Assembly (NCBI RefSeq): GCF_000520715.1
Contig: NZ_ASSD01000547.1
Coordinates: forward strand, 1 to 40,871
Length of the DNA stretch: 40,871 bases
Reading direction: 5' to 3'
Origin: Paenibacillus zanthoxyli JH29
GTDB lineage: Bacteria; Bacillota; Bacilli; Paenibacillales; Paenibacillaceae
The notes under the pieces were generated by a model. The model did no database searches, was not told the origin of the DNA, and was given only the letters and a program-made list of their open reading frames with translations. The translations under genes were made by a program, and so were the position numbers. This document shows, piece after piece, positions 18,319 to 26,745 of this stretch (positions are counted from its first letter, which is position 1; each line of letters starts with the position of its first letter).

Positions 18319-18373
18319 AGCAAGTTCTTCATCATTTCCGAATCTTTAAGGACGACTGTAGCCTATTAACCGT

Positions 18374-19213
18374 TTACCGCATCGGGGTAGCTTCGTTTCC
18401 GACACGCAGCGTAACCTCGTTCTCGCGGAGCGTAAGCTTGGCAAGTTGAACGCCGAGCGAAGAAGAGAGAATGGCCAGTAAAGTACCGCCCATCATATCG
18501 GTAAGCCAGTGAATGCCAAGGTAGAAGATGCCGAAAATAATGACGGCGGCCGAAACAGACGTAACCATCATCCAGCGCCGGTTGCCCGATCTTAGAGCGA
18601 GCAGCGCTGTTGTCAAGGAAATGGAAGTGTGCAGGCTGGGGAAGCAGTTGTTAAGTCCGGACAATGCCCGGTACTCCTGTTCAAATTTTGGAAATACATC
18701 CAGCATGACGAACCGGACACCCGCCGGAGCATAGGACCATACCTCATTCACAGGGAGATACAGGTAAAAAGGAATGGCAATCGCGTAGTTCAGGATAACG
18801 GCGTAGCAGGTTGCATAGACCATCAGACGGTTCTTGTCCATCAAATACACTCCAAGTGATGCGGCGAGCACCGATTGCAGCATGAACACGTAAAAGAACA
18901 CGATAATCGGGGTCAGCCATGGAGCGTAGAACAGATGCTGTAATCCCTGAACAAAATGCCCTTCGAGACCATACACAAAGCCGGTAAAATCGGAAGTGAG
19001 ATGCAAATTCTTCTCGATTTGCAATTCATACTTGTTAAGAGCGAGCACGCCGGACATTCCGGCGATGAGCAGCACTAATTTATAGGACCGCAGCAGCTCT
19101 TTAGCGAGATAATAGATCGGCGCAAACGGATTGCGGCGGGTCACAAGGCCGATCAGCAGAAAGACGATGACTACGGTAAACCAAGAAACGGTATTCATAG
19201 AATGATAAAGCAA
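18374..19213 (-). CDS. PAP2-superfamily membrane phosphatase/phosphotransferase
   Basis: A 279-residue membrane protein if translation starts at TTG 19213, which has AAGGAGG 11 bases upstream (19225-19231 on the plus strand); a longer frame starts at 19273. About six hydrophobic segments are visible. The PAP2 active-site motifs are present: CFPSLHTSIS (general acid His) and GIHWLTDMMGG (nucleophile His and Asp, motif 3). Members dephosphorylate or transfer lipid phosphates at the membrane outer face; the layout is closest to the inositolphosphotransferase-like PAP2 group. It belongs to the core and is read toward the mobile block. Confidence 0.85.
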   Translation of the reverse strand: MLYHSMNTVSWFTVVIVFLLIGLVTRRNPFAPIYYLAKELLRSYKLVLLIAGMSGVLALNKYELQIEKNLHLTSDFTGFVYGLEGHFVQGLQHLFYAPWLTPIIVFFYVFMLQSVLAASLGVYLMDKNRLMVYATCYAVILNYAIAIPFYLYLPVNEVWSYAPAGVRFVMLDVFPKFEQEYRALSGLNNCFPSLHTSISLTTALLALRSGNRRWMMVTSVSAAVIIFGIFYLGIHWLTDMMGGTLLAILSSSLGVQLAKLTLRENEVTLRVGNEATPMR

Positions 19214-19312
19214 GACGTTCGAAGCCTCCTTGAATGTGAGGAAAACAACAGTAGGATGAAGACAGTGTATCACATTTTGGGAAGCGGCGTTTTAATTTTT
19301 TAAATGGAATAA

Positions 19313-19705
19313 TTAAGCTTTTTGAAAATTAACTCCAAACATACCGCCAAGCGCGCCGATGACGGCAGCAGCCGCTATCCACAGCAGATCGACCGCTTTC
19401 AGCGGGCTGTCCAAAGCCAAAAAACCGATAACCAATACAATGATTCCGTAAAAACCTCCGGTAAGACTGCCTTGATACCACCCCTTGCGGATCGCTCGCT
19501 TTCCCGCCGTCCAGCCTCCGAAGGCGACAGCCAGTCCATGTACAACGTAGGTGTACAAAGAGAGATCCTGTTCGCTCAGACCGCTTCCCCAGAGCAGCAG
19601 CGAAAGAATGAAAGCTCCCAGCAGCATCCACAGAAAAGCGCGGCACAGGCCCGACAGGACGGGGCTCCCGATTTTCAGTGAGAACAGTGTCCGTAGCAAA
19701 TGCAT
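19313..19705 (-). CDS. TIGR04086-family membrane protein
   Basis: A 130-residue protein with four hydrophobic segments and little else: LWMLLGAFILSLLLWG, HGLAVAFGGWTAGKRAIRKGW, GFYGIIVLVIGFLAL and LLWIAAAAVIGALGGMFGV. The GGWTAGKRA-type loop and the position between yajC and a DUF421 gene are typical of the TIGR04086 family, conserved in spore-formers and of unknown function. The ATG at 19705 is preceded by AGAGGAGG. The gene and the PAP2 gene run the same way with a 99-base gap. Confidence 0.82.
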   Translation of the reverse strand: MHLLRTLFSLKIGSPVLSGLCRAFLWMLLGAFILSLLLWGSGLSEQDLSLYTYVVHGLAVAFGGWTAGKRAIRKGWYQGSLTGGFYGIIVLVIGFLALDSPLKAVDLLWIAAAAVIGALGGMFGVNFQKA

Positions 19706-19919
19706 GGTTTAACCTCCTCTTTTTACAGGTTGTAAAATCAGTTACTTCATACTATGAGACGGCTTGCCCCAATAGTACATGAAAGCCCGAAGGGCATTAC
19801 CAGTAATTGAGCGCGGACTTCCCGAATGTTACATGGGCTGCGCGGTCAGAATAGGGTTACATTGTTCCGTCCGGCGCTTATTGGTGTTCGGAGGACCCGA
19901 AAAAGGAGAGCGAAGCCAT

Positions 19920-20696
19920 ATGATACGGCATATCAGCGCACATCTCTTTATGACTTTGCTGATGTATTTCTTCATCTTCCTGAGCATGCGAATTATGGGT
20001 AAGAGGGAGATTGGAAAGCTGTCGCTGTTCGACCTTACAATTTCCATTCTAATCGCCGAAATTGCCGTATTCGCCATTGAAGATATAAAGCGCCCGCTGT
20101 ATGACAGTATTGTGCCGATGGTGACGCTGGTTCTAGTTCAGGTGGTGCTGGCCCAGTTCAGCCTGAAGAGCCGTAAGCTTAGACTGCTCATAGACGGCAA
20201 ACCGAGCATTCTGATTGCGGAAGGCAAAATTCAGCGCAAGGAAATGCGTAAACTGAGATATAATATTGATGACCTGCTTCTGCAGCTAAGGGGGCAAAAT
20301 ATTACCAGTCCGGCCGATGTCGAATTTGCGATATTGGAGCCAACCGGCCAGTTGACCGTGATCGAGAAAAGTAATGACGTCTCCTCTTCCAATCGTTCCG
20401 GTAACAGCAAATACGATAGTAATTCCCGCAGTAACCGTTTCGGCAGCAGCACCGGCTCGGAAGGCAGTGCGTCTGTTCAAGATTTTCCCAAAGATAAAAT
20501 CCGGTATGAAGGGCTGCCGGTGCCGCTGATTATGGATGGCAAGGTACAAGACGATAATCTGGAAATGATCGGAAAAACACGGTTTTGGCTAAGAAATCAG
20601 ATTCGGCAAAAAGGCGTCTCGGATTTTCGCGATGTGTTTCTCTGTTCAATCGACCATAAGGGTAAGCTTTATGTGGATCATATCCACTCCAAGTAG
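19920..20696 (+). CDS. DUF421 (YetF-type) membrane protein
   Basis: A 258-residue protein; ATG 19920 has AAAGGAGAG 9 bases upstream and starts with three hydrophobic segments (MTLLMYFFIFLSMRIMGKRE). IMGKREIGKLSLFDLTISI is the DUF421 hallmark, followed by the cytoplasmic domain LLIDGKPSILIAEGKIQRKEMR and LLLQLRGQNI. Residues ~150-180 are a Ser/Asn/Arg-rich insert (SSSNRSGNSKYDSNSRSNRF) that breaks the soluble domain. Members influence spore germination or heat resistance in Bacilli; the molecular function is not settled. Its TAG stop touches the convergent spoVB stop directly. Confidence 0.88.
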   Translation: MIRHISAHLFMTLLMYFFIFLSMRIMGKREIGKLSLFDLTISILIAEIAVFAIEDIKRPLYDSIVPMVTLVLVQVVLAQFSLKSRKLRLLIDGKPSILIAEGKIQRKEMRKLRYNIDDLLLQLRGQNITSPADVEFAILEPTGQLTVIEKSNDVSSSNRSGNSKYDSNSRSNRFGSSTGSEGSASVQDFPKDKIRYEGLPVPLIMDGKVQDDNLEMIGKTRFWLRNQIRQKGVSDFRDVFLCSIDHKGKLYVDHIHSK

Positions 20697-22301
20697 CTAC
20701 AGCCAGCGGCCGATAAGCGGAAGTTTCTCGAGATCACGCCGTGTAAACAGTCCTGTCAGCAGCGAGATGCCGAGATAAAACGCCATGCCTAGAGCAGAGG
20801 CGAACAGAAACTGCACCCACTGTGCCTCGGCTATCGATATGTGGGTGTGTACATACTTTACGCCGGCGCCCATAATCAACATTACCGCGCCTGTCTTAGC
20901 AAGATCGCTAAGCTTCAAGCGAAGAGAAATCAATCTGACGACGCTGAACCCATGCAGCAGGGTGACCAGAATACTGTTGACGATGATGGCGATCAGAGCG
21001 CCATTGATTCCGTACTCGGGCCTTGAAGCAAGCAGCAGGATGAGCAGAATTTTTACAATCGCCCCGACCAGCGTATTGAATAATGCCGTCCCCGGCCGTT
21101 CCATTGCTTGAAGCACCGCCTGAAGCGGAGCCTGCACGTACAGAAACAGGGCGAACGGAGCCATCATTCGCAGCATTGGAGCGGTATCTGGGCTGCCATA
21201 GAGCAGGCTGCACAGCGGGGAGGCGAGCACGTACATAATTACAGCGAATGGCGCACCGGTTACCAGGGCCAGGCGCAGCGCCTGATGAATCCGTTTATGG
21301 ATCGCCCGAAGATCGCGGCGGGCCGAGGCCTCGGACAGCGAGGGCACCAGCGAGACGGCGAGTGCACTGGTGAGCGCCCCTGGCAGCAGGATCAGAGGGA
21401 TAACCATTCCCTGAAGTGAGCCATACTGGGCGGTTGCGAGCGAAGTGGCAATTCCTGCCATGGCCAGGCTGCGGGCGGTAATAATCGACTCCAGCAAATA
21501 AGAGAACGAGCCGACAAGTCTTCCGGCAGTTACCGGAACGGAAATGCCAAGCAGGCGTCTCCATATTCCTTCGCTGTGGACAGCGTTACCTTCGCCGGGA
21601 GGTTGTTCCGCAGTCTCGACCGGCGCACCTTTTTGCTGGCCAGGCTGCGGGTTGTCCTTTTTTTCACCAAAATGGTACTTAATCAGCAGCACGAGCATCC
21701 CCATAATTTCACCTACGGTAACCCCAAGCATTGCGCCTGCCGCGGCAAAGGAAATGCCCTTGGGCAGCAGCAGCCACGAGAACCACAGCATGAAAATAAT
21801 ACGCGTTACCGTCTCCAGAACGGAAGACAGCGCAGAGGGAATCATGTTCTGCAGACCCTGAAAATACCCACGGTATACGGCGGAAACGGCGACAATGGAC
21901 AGCATCGGGGTCATGGCGATAAAAGTGTAATATACGCGGCTGTCCGTTAGAATTGAGGTGGATACCCAGGAAGCTCCGGCCAGGGCGATTCCTGTAAACA
22001 GAATGCCAAGCGAGACGCTGATTGCCAGAGCCGTATGCAGGATGCGCCGCGACCGCTCCGGCTGATTTCTGCTCTCGGCTTCCGCCACCATTTTGGCAAC
22101 AGCGAGCGGAATTCCTCCGGCTATGACAGTTACAAGCACTAAAAAGAAAGGATATCCAAGCTGGTACAAGCCGACGCCTTCGGCTCCGATTACACGCGGC
22201 AGAATGATGCGCGGAATAAAGCCCAGCATCCGGTTGACAATACCCGCTGTTAGCAGGATCAAGGTTCCATAAATAAAGCTCTGCCTCTTCGGTTTCCTCA
22301 A
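20697..22301 (-). CDS. spoVB: Stage V sporulation protein B, MOP-superfamily lipid flippase
   Basis: A 534-residue polytopic membrane protein. I start at TTG 22301, giving MRKPKRQSFIYGTLIL; AAGAAGGAA lies 6 bases upstream, whereas the longer frame from 22385 adds unrelated residues. Motifs of the SpoVB/MurJ-like flippases are clear: LTAGIVNRMLGFIPRIILPR, GAEGVGLYQLGYPFFL, AVSAVYRGYFQGLQNMIPSA and LLESIITARSL. SpoVB is needed for spore cortex synthesis, and members carry lipid-linked wall precursors or glycans. There is a long cytoplasmic loop rich in Pro and Gly near residues 225-260. The order next to DUF421 and ComN-type genes is as in other Paenibacillaceae. Confidence 0.92.
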   Translation of the reverse strand: MRKPKRQSFIYGTLILLTAGIVNRMLGFIPRIILPRVIGAEGVGLYQLGYPFFLVLVTVIAGGIPLAVAKMVAEAESRNQPERSRRILHTALAISVSLGILFTGIALAGASWVSTSILTDSRVYYTFIAMTPMLSIVAVSAVYRGYFQGLQNMIPSALSSVLETVTRIIFMLWFSWLLLPKGISFAAAGAMLGVTVGEIMGMLVLLIKYHFGEKKDNPQPGQQKGAPVETAEQPPGEGNAVHSEGIWRRLLGISVPVTAGRLVGSFSYLLESIITARSLAMAGIATSLATAQYGSLQGMVIPLILLPGALTSALAVSLVPSLSEASARRDLRAIHKRIHQALRLALVTGAPFAVIMYVLASPLCSLLYGSPDTAPMLRMMAPFALFLYVQAPLQAVLQAMERPGTALFNTLVGAIVKILLILLLASRPEYGINGALIAIIVNSILVTLLHGFSVVRLISLRLKLSDLAKTGAVMLIMGAGVKYVHTHISIAEAQWVQFLFASALGMAFYLGISLLTGLFTRRDLEKLPLIGRWL

Positions 22302-22447
22302 ACGGCATTCCTTCTTCCCGGGGTAAAATGCGGCGGCAGCCGAACGTTGTCCTACTAAATGGATATGCTGTATGTGATCGGACATGACTGCCGTTTCCGC
22401 ATAACATTTTGGGACGAAAGAAGGAAAACCATGATTTACCCAGAAAA

Positions 22448-22528
22448 AAGCACCTCTCTCTCAAAGTTCTGCCCCCGTATGCATATTTATGCATATGAGT
22501 GAAAACGATACCGTTGAAGAAGGTGCTT
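22448..22528 (-). terminator. Possible long-looped terminator between the Crp/Fnr pair and spoVB
   Basis: Read leftward, AAGCACCT (22521-22528) can pair with AGGTGCTT (22448-22455), which is followed by TTTTTCTG. The loop is long (65 bases) and contains ATGCATAAATATGCAT, itself a self-complementary hairpin. It may end the leftward Crp/Fnr transcript before spoVB, or be a leader structure of spoVB. Confidence 0.4.
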
Positions 22529-22586
22529 CATGAATCCGCGATATTTGATTGTGTTGTTTTCTCTGCCGGATAAGGCAGCGGCTTCT

Positions 22587-23195
22587 CTATTGCGCAAGCT
22601 GCTTCATTCGGTCCGAATCAAGGATGCAAATCATCCGGTTGGATACTTCAATAACTCCTTCCTTCTTCCATTTGTTCAGCACCTTGTTAATGGTAACCCG
22701 GGAAGTGCCCAGACTGTTGGCGATCGTTGTCTGATCAACGGGAACCCCATCAACCTCAGCTTTGAGCCTGAGCAGGTAATGGGCCAGCTTGGTTTCTACT
22801 GTACTGTCCATAAATTTGATCGTCTGAGCGAGCAGGCGCAGCTTGTACATGAGCGAACCGGTGAAGATGATGGCCGCATTGGGATCATCGGTGCATGCCG
22901 CCAGAAAGTCCTGCTTCGAGAAATGGTATAGGGTGCAATCCATTGTCGCAACGGCATTGGCAAGGTAAGGCTCCCTGTTCATTCCGTCTTCTCCGAACAG
23001 CATCCCGTCTGCAATGTTATAAATAATCCGTTCGTCTCCGTTGTCGGCGAAAATCGTCTTCTTGATACTCCCGGCATCCAGGTAATAAAATCCGTTTCCG
23101 ATGTCGCCCTGATTAAAGATGACGGTGTTCTTCTTCAGCTTTATTAACTGCCCGTATTTCAGAAATGGACGCCATGCATAACGGTGCTTTAGCAT
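22587..23195 (-). CDS. Crp/Fnr-family transcription regulator (second of a tandem pair)
   Basis: A 202-residue regulator from ATG 23195 (MLKHRYAWRPF). The N-terminal cyclic-nucleotide-type sensor barrel reads NTVIFNQGDIGNGFYYLDAGSIKK and IIYNIADGMLFGEDGM; the C-terminal winged helix reads VDQTTIANSLGTSRVTINKVLNKW. No N-terminal cysteine cluster is present, so it is not an oxygen-sensing Fnr. The effector is not predictable; CprK-type regulators of the family bind small aromatics. Its ATG lies inside the end of the upstream Crp/Fnr gene (ATGCTAA), indicating translational coupling. Both genes are divergent from the transport/catabolic operon and are likely its regulators. Confidence 0.88.
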   Translation of the reverse strand: MLKHRYAWRPFLKYGQLIKLKKNTVIFNQGDIGNGFYYLDAGSIKKTIFADNGDERIIYNIADGMLFGEDGMNREPYLANAVATMDCTLYHFSKQDFLAACTDDPNAAIIFTGSLMYKLRLLAQTIKFMDSTVETKLAHYLLRLKAEVDGVPVDQTTIANSLGTSRVTINKVLNKWKKEGVIEVSNRMICILDSDRMKQLAQ

Positions 23196-23836
23196 ACACT
23201 CCCCCCATTTCGCATGTGTTTTTCCAGCAGCAGTTTTTTCAACAGATCGGGCCGTTGAATGATTACTTTTCGCTGCTTGATGTCCACCATTCCGTTTTGC
23301 ACCCATTTTTTTAAAATTTTGTACACGGTTATGCGTGTCAGGCCAGTACAGTTGACTACGTTATCCTGGGTCATGAGAATCTGGTATTCTCTGAATTCAT
23401 GGCAAATTTTCAGCAGGACATAAGCGATGCGTTGTTCGGCGGTCAGGGAGTCCATCACAATTTCCTGTGTCAGAACCCGCATGTGCCGAACAGCGGTTTG
23501 TGTAATCAGACTAACGGAATCCGGGTGACGATTCATCAGCTCCACCATTTGCTCAACAGAAAAGTAATAGAGGACAGAATCATTGACAGTTATGGCCGTT
23601 GCGATGTGAGGCGTTCGATCCAGAACATTGATCCCGGCTATTTTGCCTGGCAGCATGATGTTCAGAATACGATCGTTGCCTTTTGCCGTGGACGTCATTA
23701 TTTTAACCAGACCACGATGCAGGTAATAAAATCCCTCTCCCATCTCCCCTTGTCTGAAAATCATCGTCTGTCCCTTATAAAACCGCCGAGTTCCATAATT
23801 CAGATACATTTCCCAGGGGCTTGAAATGTCCGGCAT
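23189..23836 (-). CDS. Crp/Fnr-family transcription regulator (first of a tandem pair)
   Basis: A 215-residue regulator; ATG 23836 (MPDISSPWEMYL) has AAAGGAG 10 bases upstream. The sensor barrel shows KGQTMIFRQGEMGEGFYYLHRGLVK and IMLPGKIAGINVLDR, then a dimer helix and the winged helix MTQDNVVNCTGLTRITVYKILKKW. It has no Fe-S cysteine signature at the N-terminus. It differs clearly from its partner, so the pair is an old duplication or two separate regulators. Its stop codon TAA overlaps the next gene's ATG. Expression probably starts in the divergent region 23837-24179. Confidence 0.88.
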   Translation of the reverse strand: MPDISSPWEMYLNYGTRRFYKGQTMIFRQGEMGEGFYYLHRGLVKIMTSTAKGNDRILNIMLPGKIAGINVLDRTPHIATAITVNDSVLYYFSVEQMVELMNRHPDSVSLITQTAVRHMRVLTQEIVMDSLTAEQRIAYVLLKICHEFREYQILMTQDNVVNCTGLTRITVYKILKKWVQNGMVDIKQRKVIIQRPDLLKKLLLEKHMRNGGSVC

Positions 23837-23919
23837 AATGATGTGGCTCCTTTGAACTTTATTCTTGTCGTACACAACGCCGCAGTTGGGATTTTTCTGT
23901 ACAGATTATGTTATACATT

Positions 23920-24045
23920 ATAACGATGGACGTTATCAATATAAAGAGAAAACAATTGTAAATGGAATGCAAAACAAAAATGCAAGTAATAAAATACCTT
24001 AATAACGTTAATTTGTTTACAGTTTTGCGAATTTAAATGTATTAT
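23920..24045. promoter_or_regulatory. Divergent control region: ATAACG repeats and a promoter toward the ABC operon
   Basis: ATAACG-ATGGA-CGTTAT (23920-23936) is a perfect 6-base inverted repeat with a 5-base spacer. A third ATAACG lies at 24002-24007 within the palindrome TAACGTTA. Just after it, TTTACA (24016-24021) and TATTAT (24040-24045), 18 bases apart, form a likely rightward sigma-A promoter. Repeats at this position fit binding by one of the adjacent Crp/Fnr-type proteins. The whole gap 23837-24179 holds no gene. Confidence 0.55.
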
Positions 24046-24179
24046 ACTGAGTTTGAGATTGGATAATGTCATTTTTAATAACATGAGCAAGGGGGTATCT
24101 TCTACGAGCTTGTTCGCCTGAGTATTTAAAAAAAGAGATTCGCAATTTTAAAATTATGCATTCGGGAGGAGATACGTTA

Positions 24180-25157
24180 ATGCGTTCACACAAGAAGATC
24201 ACAATGATTTGGCTGCCGGTGTTGGCCTTGATGCTGCTCATTACGGCATGCGGAGCCAAAAGCGGCAGCGGGAGCGCGACAAGCACCAGCATCACTTCGG
24301 CGCAGGATGACAAAATCACCATCGGGTTTGCCGTCCCGGACATGACCAATCCGTTCTTTATCCAGCAAATCGACGCGCTCAAAAAAATGCTTGGCGAGCA
24401 AGGGGCGGAATTGATGGTCGCAGGGGCCGACAACAATTTGAACAAGCAGATCGGCAATATTGAGAATATGGTGGCCTCCAAAGTAGATGTCATTATTGTC
24501 GCCGCGGTTGAACCGAAGGGAATCGAATCTTCGCTGAAGAGCGCAAGAGAAGCCGGAGTTAAAGTCTTTTCCTTCGGACAGGATCAGGAAAACGCGGATG
24601 CGGTCATTATGTCCGACAACAAGATGATTGGCCGGAAGCTTGGAGAGAATGCCGCCAAATGGATTAACGAGAAGCTTGGGGGAAATGCCGAAGTCGGAAT
24701 GATCGTGTCAACGGGTGTTCCCATTATGGCGGATCGAACGGCAGCCATGGAGGAAGCGATCCGGACGAATGCTCCGGGCGCGAAAATTGTGGCCAAGCAG
24801 GAGGCGGTAACGACTGCGGATGCGCAGAAAGTGGCGGAGAACATTTTACTCGCCAATCCAAAGCTTCAGGTGATCGCCACGATTTCCGATCAGATGGGGC
24901 TTGGAGCCTATGAAGCGGTGAAAGGTGCGGGCAGGGCCTCCGATATGTTCTATATTAACGGAAGCGATGCGACACCGGAAGGAATCGCGAAGCTGAAGGA
25001 AGGGGGAGTCTTCCGGGCAACGCTTGATTTCGGCACTAAATTCGTTCCTCAAATGACAGTTGACAGCGTAATGAAGCTTGCCAAAGGCGAACAAATTGAC
25101 AAGTATATCTATACTCAGATCTCGATCGTGGATGCAAGCAATGTAAATCAGTATTAA
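24180..25157 (+). CDS. RbsB-type substrate-binding lipoprotein of a sugar-class ABC importer
   Basis: A 325-residue lipoprotein; ATG 24180 has GGGAGGA 10 bases upstream. The signal peptide ends in LLITAC, the lipobox, giving a membrane-anchored Cys. The mature part is a periplasmic-binding-protein family 1 fold of the ribose type: KITIGFAVPDMTNPFF, NMVASKVDVIIVAAVEP, VKVFSFGQDQENADAVIMSDN and TISDQMGLGAYEAVKGAG. It captures ligand outside the cell and delivers it to the permease downstream. The ligand cannot be read from the sequence; relatives bind pentoses, autoinducer-2, or other polyols. It opens the operon and is followed by an 85-base gap with a small hairpin (CTGGCC 25182, GGCCAG 25208). 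Confidence 0.92.
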   Translation: MRSHKKITMIWLPVLALMLLITACGAKSGSGSATSTSITSAQDDKITIGFAVPDMTNPFFIQQIDALKKMLGEQGAELMVAGADNNLNKQIGNIENMVASKVDVIIVAAVEPKGIESSLKSAREAGVKVFSFGQDQENADAVIMSDNKMIGRKLGENAAKWINEKLGGNAEVGMIVSTGVPIMADRTAAMEEAIRTNAPGAKIVAKQEAVTTADAQKVAENILLANPKLQVIATISDQMGLGAYEAVKGAGRASDMFYINGSDATPEGIAKLKEGGVFRATLDFGTKFVPQMTVDSVMKLAKGEQIDKYIYTQISIVDASNVNQY

Positions 25158-25242
25158 GGATGCGCTCCGGGTTTTCGTTCACTGGCCTGAGGATAATGTC
25201 CATCCACGGCCAGATTAAACGGTGGAAAGGGGGAGCGGCGGC

Positions 25243-26730
25243 ATGCAGAAGACGGGCGGGGTCCTGTCGTTGCGACGGATAACCAAGAGATTTCCCGGGG
25301 TGTTGGCCCTGAACAATGTATCGATTGATTTCCGTAAAGGAGAGGTTCATGCCCTCTTGGGGGAGAACGGCGCGGGCAAATCAACGTTGATCAAAGTTCT
25401 GGCGGGGGCGCACGCTCCCGACGAAGGGGAAATAGTAATCGAAGACAAGACTTATGATCAAATGAATCCCCGATTGGCGAAGCAGCTGGGCATTCAGGTC
25501 ATTTACCAGGAGTTTAATCTGATTCCTCCGCTTACGGCAGCCGAGAATATTTTTCTGGGGGACATGATCGGCAACGGATTTACGATTAACCGGAAGGCCA
25601 TGATTAAGGAAACTGAGAAATTGTTCGCAAGCCTGAATATTAAGATGAACCCGCTTGCGCTTGTGCGCGATATGTCCCCGGCCCAGCAGCAGATCGTGGA
25701 AATCGCCAAGGCCATTTCCAAAGATGTCAAGCTGCTGGTGATGGATGAGCCATCCGCTCCGCTGACGCTCAGTGAAGTCGGCGCCATGTTCGACATTGTA
25801 AGGGCGCTGAAGGCCAAGGGGGTGACGATTGTCTATATCTCTCACCGGATGGAGGAACTGTTCGAAATCGCCGACCGGATCACGGTCATGAGGGACGGTC
25901 AATATATCGGCACGATGAATACCGGGGAAACCAATCGCGGGGAATTGATTAGTCTGATGGTAGGCAGAGAGCTTACAGAGACGTACCCTGCCCGTCACGT
26001 TGAACCGGTGGAAACAATTTTGGAAGTCAGCCAATTATCGGGTTATGGCTTCAGCGATATTTCGTTTAGCGTGAAAAGGGGAGAAATCCTTGGTTTCTCC
26101 GGTCTGATCGGCGCGGGCAGAACCGAGCTTGTCCGAAGCATCTTCGGCGCGGAGCCGGCTTACAGCGGCAGGATTCGGATGGAAGGCAAGGATGTGGTAA
26201 TCCGATCACCCAGGGACGCCATTGCGCTCGGGATCGGGCTGATTCCGGAGGATCGCAAGCAGCAGGGCGTCATTCTCAGGAGCAGCGTGAAGCGGAATAT
26301 CTCACTTCCCAACTTGCGGGCCTTGTCCAGGTTTGGTCTCGTGAACAGCGCCCTGGAGCAGCGGCTTGCCCAGCAGTATAAAGACAGCCTGCACATCAAG
26401 ACCCCGTCGCTGGACCAACTGGTCAACAACTTAAGCGGCGGCAATCAGCAGAAGGTGGTGCTGGCTAAGTGGCTGGCGAGAAACTGCAAGGTGCTGATTT
26501 TCGATGAGCCTACAAGGGGAATTGACGTAGGGGCCAAGCAGGAAATTTATAAATTGATGTGCGGTCTGGCTGAAAGCGGCGTGGCGATTATTATGATTTC
26601 GTCCGATATGGAAGAAATCTTCGGGATGTCGGATCGAATTATTGTTCTGTGTGAAGGGCGGAAAACCGGGGAGCTTCAGAAATCCGAGTTTGCCCAGGAA
26701 CGCATTATGGAACTCGCTTCCAATCATTAA
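25243..26730 (+). CDS. RbsA-type double-domain ABC ATPase
   Basis: A 495-residue protein with two fused ATPase halves, as in RbsA/MglA/XylG. ATG 25243 follows GGGGGAG by 7 bases; a GTG at 25222 is also in frame. Half 1: Walker A GENGAGKST, signature MSPAQQQIVEIAKAI, Walker B LLVMDEPSAPL. Half 2: the characteristic degenerate Walker A GLIGAGRTE, signature NLSGGNQQKVVLAKWL, Walker B VLIFDEPTRGIDVGAK. In half 1 the ordinary DEPTA/S-x-L becomes DEPSAPLT. It powers uptake together with the preceding lipoprotein and following permease. Confidence 0.95.
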   Translation: MQKTGGVLSLRRITKRFPGVLALNNVSIDFRKGEVHALLGENGAGKSTLIKVLAGAHAPDEGEIVIEDKTYDQMNPRLAKQLGIQVIYQEFNLIPPLTAAENIFLGDMIGNGFTINRKAMIKETEKLFASLNIKMNPLALVRDMSPAQQQIVEIAKAISKDVKLLVMDEPSAPLTLSEVGAMFDIVRALKAKGVTIVYISHRMEELFEIADRITVMRDGQYIGTMNTGETNRGELISLMVGRELTETYPARHVEPVETILEVSQLSGYGFSDISFSVKRGEILGFSGLIGAGRTELVRSIFGAEPAYSGRIRMEGKDVVIRSPRDAIALGIGLIPEDRKQQGVILRSSVKRNISLPNLRALSRFGLVNSALEQRLAQQYKDSLHIKTPSLDQLVNNLSGGNQQKVVLAKWLARNCKVLIFDEPTRGIDVGAKQEIYKLMCGLAESGVAIIMISSDMEEIFGMSDRIIVLCEGRKTGELQKSEFAQERIMELASNH

Positions 26731-26745
26731 TAACGGAGGAACGTT

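Noticed and set aside
4817-18373. CRISPR array or tRNA attachment site at the inserted block
   Set aside because: I found no regularly spaced repeats and no tRNA gene at either edge.
21709-22494. 261-codon minus-strand open frame
   Set aside because: Another frame of spoVB on the same strand; spoVB itself has clear family motifs.
22530-22931. 133-codon plus-strand open frame
   Set aside because: Antisense to the second Crp/Fnr gene, and no family features seen.
24017-24493. 158-codon minus-strand frame across the divergent promoter region
   Set aside because: It covers the control region and the start of the binding lipoprotein gene in antisense; the plus-strand gene has signal peptide, lipobox and ribosome site.
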